Shown here: piece by piece, positions 26,431 to 33,310 of the stretch | Position numbering within the stretch: position 1 is the first letter of the stretch | Layout: every line of letters starts with the position of its first letter | Assembly (NCBI GenBank): GCA_018662925.1 | Contig: JABJFC010000079.1 | Span: 1-33,310 of the forward strand | DNA: 33,310 nucleotides | DNA from: Alphaproteobacteria bacterium | GTDB lineage: Bacteria > Pseudomonadota > Alphaproteobacteria > 16-39-46 > JABJFC01 | Direction: 5' to 3' | Position numbers and translations under genes: made by a program | Notes under the pieces: model-generated | What the model saw: only the letters and a program-made list of their open reading frames with translations | Database searches by the model: none | What the model was told of the DNA's origin: nothing

Positions 26431-27818
26431 TCTGTAGGGCCAATCATTTTTTCGGGCCGGACCCAAGTATCAAATTCTTTTTCTGAGACATACCCTAATG
26501 CTAAAGAAGCTTCTTTGAGGGTTAGGTCTTCATTGTAGGCTTTTTTTGATATTTCAGTAGCATTATCATAGCCAATGTGAGGAGAAAGTGCCGTTACGAG
26601 CATGAGAGATTGTTCTAGAAAGTCATTAATACGATCATGATTTGCTTTGATTCCAGAAACACATTTATCAGCAAAGACCCGCATCCCATCGGAAAGTAGC
26701 ATAATCGATTGGAGCAGGTTATAAATGATAACTGGATTAAAGACATTTAGCTCCAGGTGTCCCGAGGCGCCGGCAATGGTAATAGTGACGTGGTTGCCCA
26801 TGACTTGGCTCGCGATCATGGTCAGGGCCTCAGCTTGAGTTGGGTTAACTTTCCCGGGCATGATGGAAGATCCAGGCTCATTTTCAGGGAGGATGATTTC
26901 TCCAAGGCCGCTTCGGGGGCCTGATCCAAGCAAACGAATGTCATTTGCAATTTTCATGCAGGATGTGGCTATTACATTAAGGACTCCCGACAGTTCAACG
27001 AGTGCGTCGTGGGAAGCCATTCCTTCGAACTTATTTTTAGCAACGCAAAACGGAAATCCCGTCGCTTTTGCAACTTGCTTGGCAAACTTCTTATCAAAGT
27101 CTTTCTTTGCATTAAGGCCAGTCCCTACAGCTGTGCCCCCTTGAACTAGTGGATACAGCCTGGGCAAAGTTCCATCAATTCGTTCAAGTCCAAGGGAAAT
27201 TTGTTCTGCATATGCTGAGAATTCCTGTCCCAGCGTGATGGGGGTTGCATCTTGTAAATGGGTACGCCCCAATTTAACTATGTCCTGAAAATCCTTAACC
27301 TTTTTTTCCAACGCTTTATGAAAGTGCTTAAGGGAAGGAATGAGGGACTCTTGAACTTCAAGGACTGCGGCAATGTGCATGGCGGTGGGGAAAGAATCAT
27401 TTGTAGATTGGGCCATGTTTACGTGATCATTAGGGTGAATGGGTGCTTTTGACCCCAAAGAGCTGCCAAGAAGTTTGTTAGCACCATTTGCAATGACTTC
27501 GTTTAGGTTCATGTTTGTTTGTGTACCAGAACCCGTTTGCCAAACAACAAGTGGAAAGTGGTCGTCATATTTTCCGGAAATGATTTCATCTGCGACCTGG
27601 CAGATCACTGAACCTAGCTTTGGTTCAAGGGATTTTAGATCCATGTTTACAAGGGCAGCAGATTTTTTCTGAAGGGCAAAGGCGTGGATAAAGGCAAGGG
27701 GAAGCCTTTCATTTCCGATAGGGAAATTTTCCAAAGACCTTTGGGTCTGGGCACCCCAGTACTTGTCGCTCTCAACAGCCATCTTCCCGAAGGAATCTGT
27801 CTCGGTGCGCTTTGACAT
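26427..27818 (-). CDS. fumC: Fumarate hydratase class II
   Basis: A 463-residue enzyme converting fumarate to malate in the TCA cycle. Family motifs: [16 protein letters not shown] (93-108), [21 protein letters not shown] (128-148), [10 protein letters not shown] and the signature [11 protein letters not shown] (316-326). Being class II, it is free of the iron-sulfur cluster. The ATG at 27818 comes 10 bases after the sspB stop; the open frame runs 11 codons further into sspB and is not preferred. It is followed by the RHH gene with overlapping stop and start codons, so sspB-fumC-RHH looks like one transcript. Confidence 0.96.
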   Translation of the reverse strand: MSKRTETDSFGKMAVESDKYWGAQTQRSLENFPIGNERLPLAFIHAFALQKKSAALVNMDLKSLEPKLGSVICQVADEIISGKYDDHFPLVVWQTGSGTQTNMNLNEVIANGANKLLGSSLGSKAPIHPNDHVNMAQSTNDSFPTAMHIAAVLEVQESLIPSLKHFHKALEKKVKDFQDIVKLGRTHLQDATPITLGQEFSAYAEQISLGLERIDGTLPRLYPLVQGGTAVGTGLNAKKDFDKKFAKQVAKATGFPFCVAKNKFEGMASHDALVELSGVLNVIATSCMKIANDIRLLGSGPRSGLGEIILPENEPGSSIMPGKVNPTQAEALTMIASQVMGNHVTITIAGASGHLELNVFNPVIIYNLLQSIMLLSDGMRVFADKCVSGIKANHDRINDFLEQSLMLVTALSPHIGYDNATEISKKAYNEDLTLKEASLALGYVSEKEFDTWVRPEKMIGPTE

Positions 27819-27828
27819 TGTAGTGGCT

Positions 27829-28290
27829 TTATTTTTTCCGGAAGGTATCAAGGGTGATCACCTTTCCTGTTGGATCTTCTGCAGCTTTTGCTTTCCCTTT
27901 TTTGGAGGTTTTTTTCGGTGCGGGTGGAAGTTCCTCAGGAAGTTCAGTAGGATTAAACTGGAGGCCGAACTTAACCGAGGGATCCACAAAACCTGTGATG
28001 GCTCCATAGGGTACATAGATAGGTTCTTGAATGTCATTAAAGCTCAAAGTCACATAAAATCCTTTAGTATCAACCTTTAAATCCCAAAATTGGTATTGAA
28101 GGACGATGGTTACTTCATCGGGATGGCGTTCTTTCAAATAGTCTGCCATTTCAACACCAGGATAGTGGGTTTGGAAAGTGATATAAAGGTGATGTTGTCC
28201 TGGAAGGCCATCTTTTTCAACCAATTTAAGGACGTCTTTTACAACACTTCTAAGGGCTTCTTGGACGATTTCTTCGTAATATATGGTCAC
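27829..28290 (-). CDS. sspB: SspB (alpha type), ssrA-tag adaptor for ClpXP
   Basis: A 153-residue protein matching alphaproteobacterial Ssp[51 protein letters not shown] and [16 protein letters not shown] near the end of the folded domain. A Lys/Pro/Ala-rich linker and a short C-terminal tail follow, where the adaptor docks on ClpX. It holds ssrA-tagged proteins for degradation. The GTG at 28290 is supported by AAGG 8 nt upstream and gives a family-like MTIYYEEI start; GTG 28317 is an alternative. It begins about 35 nt after the tmRNA coding piece ends, on the same strand, leaving no obvious room for its own promoter. Confidence 0.92.
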   Translation of the reverse strand: MTIYYEEIVQEALRSVVKDVLKLVEKDGLPGQHHLYITFQTHYPGVEMADYLKERHPDEVTIVLQYQFWDLKVDTKGFYVTLSFNDIQEPIYVPYGAITGFVDPSVKFGLQFNPTELPEELPPAPKKTSKKGKAKAAEDPTGKVITLDTFRKK

Positions 28291-28324
28291 GTTATTGCCT
28301 TTTATTGACCTAGACACACAAAAT

Positions 28325-28714
28325 ATGGGGGCTTCTGTTGCCCGGTGCCCCCGAACCGCGCGTTATATTAACTAAATACAACGACTTAAACTACATAAAT
28401 CAAATTCTTTCGAATCAGATTAAGCAGCCATTGTTGCAGCTTCGTGATTGTCGTTGATAAAGTCACCTCTAACACCAACATTATCATTTACTGCAGTTAC
28501 TAATGTATCGGCATTTATTTTGCCTAGCCCGATAACGGTGGTACCATGCCGAGCAAAAAGCAAATCTTTACTACACACGTCGATCCTGTTTCACCCCCAC
28601 AAAAAGAATGCCTAAAACCGAAAGTTCATTCCTTTGGTGGAGGCGCCGGGTACTGCCCCCGGGTCTGTAATGCTTATTCCATCAACCGTTTATTGCCATA
28701 GTTGGTCTCCCAAC
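28325..28714 (-). ncRNA. ssrA: Two-piece, circularly permuted tmRNA (ssrA)
   Basis: Read on the minus strand. The acceptor piece (28714-28635) opens with a GTTGG-GAGA-CCAAC hairpin and ends in a T-arm (CCGGG/CCCGG around a 7-base loop) and CGCCTCCACCA. After about 36 nt the coding piece starts at 28598 with GGGGGTGAAACAGGATCGACG. Its first seven bases pair with the acceptor CGCCTCC strand, with a G-U pair at position 3, the alanine identity element. The tag frame ends at TAA 28422-28420 and encodes NDNHEAATMAA, preceded by ATC. Helices follow, ending with GGGGGC/GCCCCC (28352-28327). The order acceptor-then-coding is that of alphaproteobacterial tmRNA, which is cut into two RNAs. Exact mature ends are approximate. 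Confidence 0.93.
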
Positions 28715-28720
28715 ACCTTT

Positions 28721-28748
28721 AATATAAGCTATTTTCGGTGATTTTCAA
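28721..28748 (-). promoter_or_regulatory. Sigma70-type promoter of ssrA
   Basis: On the minus strand, TTGAAA (28748-28743) and TATATT (28726-28721) are separated by 16 bp. Transcription would begin about 7 bases later, at the first hairpin of the acceptor piece. The boxes match 5/6 each, fitting a strongly expressed RNA. It may also serve sspB. Confidence 0.65.
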
Positions 28749-28782
28749 AGGATTTTAGAAGTTTTTTCTGGTTTTATTTTTT

Positions 28783-28813
28783 TTGTCAGGATAGATTCGG
28801 TGAAAGTTACAAT
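28783..28813 (+). promoter_or_regulatory. Possible thyX promoter
   Basis: TTGTCA (28783-28788) and TACAAT (28808-28813) lie upstream of thyX on the plus strand, but the 19-bp spacer is longer than usual. They would give a divergent promoter pair with ssrA. Confidence 0.3.
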
Positions 28814-28842
28814 ATTAACCCTAAATTTTATGGAGAAATCCT

Positions 28843-29799
28843 GTGCTTACAGATGATCAAAAAGCTGGAATTGAAGAGCAACGTACAACTGAGTTTAAGA
28901 CGCGTCGGGCAACAGTTCCTACGTTAGAGGATATTCTCTATACGGCATTTCCCGTATTAGATCATGGGTTTGTACGAGTCGTTGATTATATGGGGGATGA
29001 TCAAGCCGTTGTACAGGCGGCAAGGGTTTCTTATGGGCGTGGGACAAAAAAAGTCAGTGAAGACAAGGGGTTAATTAATTATTTGATGCGTCACCGCCAT
29101 TCTACACCTTTTGAGATGTGTGAGATCAAATTTCACGTAAAGTTGCCCTTTTTTGTGGCACGACATTGGATTCGTCACCGGACGGCTAATGTAAACGAGT
29201 ATTCTGCCCGTTATTCTATCCTTGACAATGAGTTTTATATACCGGCACCTGATCAATTAGCGGCGCAAGCAACGGAGAATCGTCAGGGGAGAGGTCGAGT
29301 CTTAACAGGCGCTGAATCCGAGAAGATCTTGAAAATGTTGAAAGAGGATGCGCTGCAATCCTATGAGCATTATGGTGAAATGCTCAATGTAGATGATCAA
29401 GGAGTTGTCAAAGATCCTGAAAACTCTGGTTTGGCACGTGAACTTGCACGCATGAATCTTTCCCTTAATTTCTACACCCAGTGGTATTGGAAGGTCGATC
29501 TTCATAATTTGATGCATTTTTTGTCTTTGCGTTGTAGCGAGTTTGCTCAATACGAGATTCGTGTTTATGCCCAGGAAATGATCAAGATGCTAAAAAAATG
29601 GGTTCCACATACGTACGAGGCTTTTGTGCAGCATCGCCTAGAGGGCGCTGGATTGTCACGGGGCGGGCTAGAGGCCGTCAAGAAACTTATTCGGGGACAA
29701 AATGTAAGCCGAGAAGATGTGGGGCTGACTGCACGTGAATGGCGTGAGTTGACAGATTTGTTAGAAATGGATCTTGAGAACCCGCAGAAAGTGGCATAG
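28843..29799 (+). CDS. thyX: Flavin-dependent thymidylate synthase
   Basis: A 318-residue ThyX, which makes dTMP from dUMP using FAD and methylenetetrahydrofolate. The signature RHRxxxxxxxS is present as [11 protein letters not shown] (111-121), and [20 protein letters not shown] (81-100) precedes it. [18 protein letters not shown] is the other conserved part. Length is slightly above the family's usual 220-300, owing to an N-terminal extension of about 35 residues and a C-terminal tail. The start is GTG with GGAG 7 nt upstream. No thyA is in the window, and absence elsewhere cannot be judged. Confidence 0.95.
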   Translation: MLTDDQKAGIEEQRTTEFKTRRATVPTLEDILYTAFPVLDHGFVRVVDYMGDDQAVVQAARVSYGRGTKKVSEDKGLINYLMRHRHSTPFEMCEIKFHVKLPFFVARHWIRHRTANVNEYSARYSILDNEFYIPAPDQLAAQATENRQGRGRVLTGAESEKILKMLKEDALQSYEHYGEMLNVDDQGVVKDPENSGLARELARMNLSLNFYTQWYWKVDLHNLMHFLSLRCSEFAQYEIRVYAQEMIKMLKKWVPHTYEAFVQHRLEGAGLSRGGLEAVKKLIRGQNVSREDVGLTAREWRELTDLLEMDLENPQKVA

Positions 29800-29842
29800 G
29801 ATTGTTTTTAGAAGTTATTTTGGGAAATTAAGGATTTAAGTG

Positions 29843-30106
29843 ATGACTAAGGAAAAAGGTAAAGGTGAAACGACAGTTGCATTAAATGGTTTGGATGCAG
29901 CTATTATTTTGCGTGAAGATGGTGCAATTGAAGCTTCTCTGCCTGATTTAGGGAACCCGGAAGATATTCCTGAGAATTTGGTTTTTGCGACAGCTTTGAT
30001 GGCAGCGATTCAGAACGATGAGCTCTACGATGCAATCATTCGTAACTTTGAAGTTGAATGCGCCAAAATGGATACTGAAATAGGTAAAGAGAAGACCATT
30101 TGTTAG
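29843..30106 (+). CDS. Small acidic protein of unknown function
   Basis: An 87-residue soluble, acidic protein. After a Lys-rich start it has LNGLDAAIILREDGAIEASLPD, read here as a strand pair with a turn, and two helices with NLVFATALMAAIQ and ELYDAIIRNFEVECAKM. No membrane segment and no motif that I recognise. AAGGA is 9 nt before the ATG at 29843 (a GTG sits directly before it). It follows thyX by 43 bp on the same strand, so it may be co-transcribed with it. The DG turn and the domain size are compatible with a small binding protein, but I do not assign one. Confidence 0.65.
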   Translation: MTKEKGKGETTVALNGLDAAIILREDGAIEASLPDLGNPEDIPENLVFATALMAAIQNDELYDAIIRNFEVECAKMDTEIGKEKTIC

Positions 30107-30155
30107 ACATATTCTCTCTACAGAGTTGAGAGATAAGAAGCGTTAAAGGGTGTCG

Positions 30156-31061
30156 TTAGTATATATACTTTTTGCTTTTTATCTTTTGCGTAACGCCCAT
30201 GATATAGTCACTTAGTTGAAGAATTTGTTGCGACTTCCTAAGTCTTTCTGGATAGGTGAAACAGAGATCTAGGGAGGGACTTTTTGCCTTGGGCATGATC
30301 TCAACCAGGTTGGAATATCTCAGTCGCTGGTTATCTTGAGGGAAGGTTGCAATTCCCAGGCCTTGCTCGGCTAAATGAATGAGACTAGCTCCAGAATTTA
30401 TTTGAATCACAGGCCTTCTACTCTGTCCGGGCGAAGTTCCTGCAGAAAGATGCCAATTCAGTTCCGAAAAAGGATGAATATGAGTTCCATATCCCAAGAG
30501 CCGATGACTATCTAGCTCTTCGAGGGTTTCTGGGGTGCCATATTTCTTTAAATATTGGGGACTTGCATACAGTTTTAAGGGGGAGGAGAGCAATAATTGT
30601 TGAATTAGATGGGTTGCTCCTGGGATAAAAGGCCAAATGGCAGCATCTATTTCTTTTGGAGAGAAGGCTGGTTCTTGGTCATTGTTTAAAACTATCAGTT
30701 TAACCTCAGGATTTTTTTTCATAAACTCTGAGAGCTTATTTATAAGAAAAGTAAAAGAGATTCCCTCTGTTGAAGCTATTTTGATGGTTTTTTCTTTATC
30801 GGTAAAAGTTTTTTGCATGGAGCTTCTTATGGACTCCATCTCAGAAATTGCTTTTTTTGATGCTTCATACAAAATTTGCCCGTGCTTCGTAAGTAACAAT
30901 CCACGAGCATAACGGCTAAAAAGCTTCACATTCAGCTGTTTTTCCAAAGCGATGATTTGGCGACTTAGAGCCGATCTGCTTAAGTATAGATTTTTGGCGC
31001 CAATGGCAAAGCTTCCCGCGACGGCCACATAGTAAAAACTTTTGATTTTATCCCAATCCAT
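30156..31061 (-). CDS. LysR-family transcriptional regulator 1
   Basis: A 301-residue LysR-type regulator: winged helix-turn-helix at residues 1-60 (FYYVAVAGSFAIGAKNLYLSRSALSRQI, seen near residues 8-36), then a linker helix and a two-lobed periplasmic-binding-type effector domain (about 90-295) with TIKIASTEGISFTFLI at its start. The ATG at 31061 has AAGGAG 11 nt upstream, inside the end of regulator 2; the two genes overlap by 14 bp. The protein starts MDWDKI like regulator 2, so the pair arose by duplication. Targets unknown. Confidence 0.9.
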   Translation of the reverse strand: MDWDKIKSFYYVAVAGSFAIGAKNLYLSRSALSRQIIALEKQLNVKLFSRYARGLLLTKHGQILYEASKKAISEMESIRSSMQKTFTDKEKTIKIASTEGISFTFLINKLSEFMKKNPEVKLIVLNNDQEPAFSPKEIDAAIWPFIPGATHLIQQLLLSSPLKLYASPQYLKKYGTPETLEELDSHRLLGYGTHIHPFSELNWHLSAGTSPGQSRRPVIQINSGASLIHLAEQGLGIATFPQDNQRLRYSNLVEIMPKAKSPSLDLCFTYPERLRKSQQILQLSDYIMGVTQKIKSKKYIY

Positions 31062-31971
31062 GTAGAGGCTTCTCCTTATCAGAGATGGCTTGGGTTGAAT
31101 CAAAGACTTCTTTCAGAAAGTTGCCAAATGCTAGGACTGCTTTGGAATACATTAAATGGTGAGGGTAAACAAAATTGAAATCGATCTTTGGTCCTGAGAC
31201 GTGGGGCAGAATTTCAACGAGATTGGATCCCTGAAGTCTAAAGTTTGATTGGCATAAAGAAATGATTCCCAAACCCTTTTCTGCAAGTTGGAATAGACTC
31301 GTCTCCGAGTTTACGAGGAGGAAAGGTTGACGAGATTTTCCATTTTTTGTGCCAATTGATAGAAACCAATTTAATTTAGATGAGGGGTCCATATATCCTC
31401 CACGAGAGATGAGGCGGTGGCACTCAAGATCTTCGGGGTGTTTAGGCGTCCCAAATTTTTCTAGATATTTAGGACTGGTGTATAGTTTGAGTTGAGAGGA
31501 TACAATTGGTGATTGAAAAAAGCCTCTTTTGGATTCTATGGAAGGGATTAAGGCTGCATCTACACTTCTTAGGGCCAACTCTGAGCTTTTGTCACAATTC
31601 ACAATTTTCAACTGAATGTTTGTGTGTTGGTTGATGAAGTCATCTATTTTCCCCATGACACATGATCGAATGCTGCTTGCAAGGCCTATTGTCAGAGGGC
31701 CAAAGGGGTCAGTTTGATCTTCACGAATCAGAGATTCGGCAAGCTCGAATTCGGAATGCATTATTTGAGCAGAGTGATAAAGCGCTTCCCCTTCCTTTGT
31801 AAGCACAAGCCCCCGTGAGTGCCTTTTAAAGAGTTTAGATTTTAGTCTATACTCAAGTGCACTAATTTGGCGACTCAGCGCAGACTGAGTTACTTCCATC
31901 TGCTCAGCAGCAGAGGTAAAGCTTCCAGACTTCGCTATACGATAAAATACTCTAATTTTGTCCCAGTCCAT
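31048..31971 (-). CDS. LysR-family transcriptional regulator 2
   Basis: A 307-residue LysR-type regulator with the helix-turn-helix SGSFTSAAEQMEVTQSALSR (residues 15-34) followed by QISALEYRLKSKLFKRHSRGL, which is more canonical than regulators 1 and 3. The effector domain begins near 90 with PLTIGLASSIRSCVMGK. Similarity to regulator 1 runs along the whole length (shared MDWDKI, KLYxSPxYLxKxGTP, LNWxLS). It translates just before regulator 1 and the two are likely one transcript. The ATG at 31971 has a GGGAAG very close upstream, poorly spaced. Confidence 0.9.
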   Translation of the reverse strand: MDWDKIRVFYRIAKSGSFTSAAEQMEVTQSALSRQISALEYRLKSKLFKRHSRGLVLTKEGEALYHSAQIMHSEFELAESLIREDQTDPFGPLTIGLASSIRSCVMGKIDDFINQHTNIQLKIVNCDKSSELALRSVDAALIPSIESKRGFFQSPIVSSQLKLYTSPKYLEKFGTPKHPEDLECHRLISRGGYMDPSSKLNWFLSIGTKNGKSRQPFLLVNSETSLFQLAEKGLGIISLCQSNFRLQGSNLVEILPHVSGPKIDFNFVYPHHLMYSKAVLAFGNFLKEVFDSTQAISDKEKPLHGLG

Positions 31972-32163
31972 CTTCCCAGTCGATGATAAAAATAGTTCCC
32001 TAATACTTTATTGATTGTCATCTAATAGGGGTTATTAAAATAAGTCAAGCTGGAGAATTTGTGCAACAAAGTAGTCTCTTTTGAAGACAACTTAAAAGTT
32101 TTCATTTTATTTCAATGGATTGTCGTTTCTTTTATCAAAATGTAAAACAGTTTAAATGAAGAG

Positions 32164-32204
32164 TATTCCATATTTTCACGCCTGAAGCGTGCAAAAATGG
32201 AATA
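32164..32204. repeat. Long inverted repeat between LysR 3 and LysR 2
   Basis: TATTCCATATTTTCACGC (32164-32181) pairs with GCGTGCAAAAATGGAATA (32187-32204) around a CTGAA loop, with 16 of 18 positions complementary. It lies 14 bp beyond the stop of regulator 3. No T run follows on either strand, so it is either an atypical terminator or a binding site. It is the largest palindrome I found in non-coding DNA here. Confidence 0.7.
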
Positions 32205-32218
32205 GCTAGTTTGAAATC

Positions 32219-33136
32219 CTATTCAGCTTTCTGAATGGTTACGTTGTGGTGCTTTAGAAAGGCTTTGAAGAAATTTTCAAATATCTCGATATTCTTTTTC
32301 GTTGTTGGATTTACGTTTTTGTTCACACAAAAAAATGTTTTGGTACAGGGGCCATCAATATGGGGGAGAACTCTTACTAAACTGGACTCAAAAAAGGGAC
32401 TTGGTTCTACGGGGGCTGAGCAAATCCCGATCCCTTCTTTTGCCGCAAGAAAAACAGAGGTTGAGGAATTTACAGTGAAGTCCGGTTTTAATTTTGGAAA
32501 ATCTGGGTGCATTCCTTTGAGGTGCCAATTAATGTTTGAAAAATGCGAAAATTCATGTTCACCGTATCCTATGAGGCAATGATTCTGCAGGTCCTGGGGC
32601 GTTTTTGGTGTTCCCATACGCTCTAGATATTCTTTGCTGGCAAATAATCCATGTTGATAGGGGATATACCACTTCTTTTCAAAGTGGTTTGTTTCAGTAA
32701 GAGGTCTAATCATAATATCAGACGCGACTTCCTCTTTCTTGGAAAGGTAATCGTTGGATGTAATATGTGTTGTGAAGTTTGGGTGTTTTGAATGAAGAGT
32801 TTTGAGGCTTTTTATCATCCAGCCTGATACAACAGCTTTCGTGGTAGAAATAACAATTTGGATTTTAGAGTTTGCAGTTTGGGGCTGGGAGAATTTGTTT
32901 TTTGCGTGTTCCAGGGTGGTGTGAACGTCTCGAATGTAAGGGAGAAAGGCGAGGCCTTCTTTGGTGAAGGAGGAATGCCGCTTATGTCTATTAATAAGTT
33001 TTATGCCAATTTCTTTTTCGATTTCATCCACATGTGACCACATGGTTGCCCTCGGAATGCCAACGGACTTGTGGACACCAAAATCGCAGTTACTTTCTTC
33101 CAAATAAAGTAAAGTTTTCAGACTCTTAAGTTTCAA
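32219..33136 (-). CDS. LysR-family transcriptional regulator 3 (divergent)
   Basis: About 305 residues. The effector domain is recognisable by its shared elements with regulators 1 and 2 (FASKEYLERMGTPKTPQDL, INWHLKG, SSTSVFLAAKEGIGICSAP). The N-terminal helix-turn-helix has lost several usual residues (GVHKSVGIPRATMWSHVDEIEKEIG, read near residues 19-43), so its DNA recognition may differ. The start is TTG at 33136, chosen for the strong GGAGG at 33143-33147 six bases away; the frame runs open to 33220 but the added residues are not family-like. It is separated from regulator 2 by 247 bp with the inverted repeat. Targets unknown. Confidence 0.82.
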   Translation of the reverse strand: MKLKSLKTLLYLEESNCDFGVHKSVGIPRATMWSHVDEIEKEIGIKLINRHKRHSSFTKEGLAFLPYIRDVHTTLEHAKNKFSQPQTANSKIQIVISTTKAVVSGWMIKSLKTLHSKHPNFTTHITSNDYLSKKEEVASDIMIRPLTETNHFEKKWYIPYQHGLFASKEYLERMGTPKTPQDLQNHCLIGYGEHEFSHFSNINWHLKGMHPDFPKLKPDFTVNSSTSVFLAAKEGIGICSAPVEPSPFFESSLVRVLPHIDGPCTKTFFCVNKNVNPTTKKNIEIFENFFKAFLKHHNVTIQKAE

Positions 33137-33310
33137 ACGAAACCTCCATTTCGTGGTTCCTATGAATTTTTTGCACACCCTACCCTGTGAAAAAAAATCA
33201 AACCAACGAGCAAATTGCAAAATTAGGTGAGTGAGTTAATTTTTGTTGTCTTTAAGAAGCGACAAACCAGACAAAAATACCAGGTCCTCCTGTTATTGGG
33301 GTTTAATAAG

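Noticed and set aside
28321-28842. A protein gene in the gap between sspB and thyX
   Set aside because: No convincing coding frame; the sequence is explained by the permuted tmRNA and two divergent promoters.
30110-30145. TCTCTC/GAGAGA stem after the small acidic gene as terminator
   Set aside because: Nine-base loop and no T tract; too weak to call.

Overview
The window reads as core chromosome of a low-GC alphaproteobacterium. The alphaproteobacterial marks are a circularly permuted two-piece tmRNA, the alpha-type SspB adaptor, a DUF3576 lipoprotein next to leuS and lptE, an Mrp/hflK/hflC/degP cluster, an IalB-like secreted protein and a fumC/RHH_4 pair. The AT-rich composition, tight packing and thyX are compatible with a Holosporales- or Rickettsiales-like host-associated lineage. 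That placement is inference. I see no phage, IS element, CRISPR array, rRNA or tRNA gene.

Layout. 1-1500: the tail of an unidentified reading frame, a pterin carbinolamine dehydratase and trpS. 1510-3595 (minus): an IalB-like secreted protein with a Lys/Ala/Pro repeat tail, followed by an AmpG-type muropeptide permease. 3838-4706: an exported SH3_4 protein and a small unknown protein. 4732-6516 (minus): a CPA2 cation/proton antiporter with a TrkA-N domain. 6762-10889: a four-gene exporter operon (FtsX-like permease, ATPase, HlyD-type adaptor, NodT/OprM-type outer membrane lipoprotein). 10886-11956 (minus): Mrp. 12054-16463: hflK, hflC, degP and miaA. 16509-20120 (minus): DUF3576 lipoprotein, leuS and lptE. 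20233-21486 (minus): a porin with a clear terminator. 21683-22891 (minus): a JmjC/cupin-type oxygenase, divergent from a regulator with a degenerate receiver (22982-23641).

23642-28714 holds all three parts of trans-translation and tag recognition: smpB, the permuted ssrA and sspB. The coding piece of the tmRNA ends only about 35 nt before the sspB start, with fumC and an RHH regulator after it, so sspB may be carried on the tmRNA precursor. The same region holds a soluble lytic transglycosylase on the opposite strand. 28843-30106: thyX and a small unknown protein. 30156-33136 (minus): three tandem LysR-type regulators.

Much of the content concerns the envelope and protein quality control: AmpG and Slt in peptidoglycan turnover, LptE in LPS export, HflKC and DegP at the membrane, and SmpB/ssrA/SspB for stalled ribosomes. 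No gene set here is clearly a wholly new system. The most interesting points are the ssrA-sspB linkage, the tag's first codon, the histone-like repeat tail on the IalB-like protein, the receiver-dead regulator and the repeated LysR genes.
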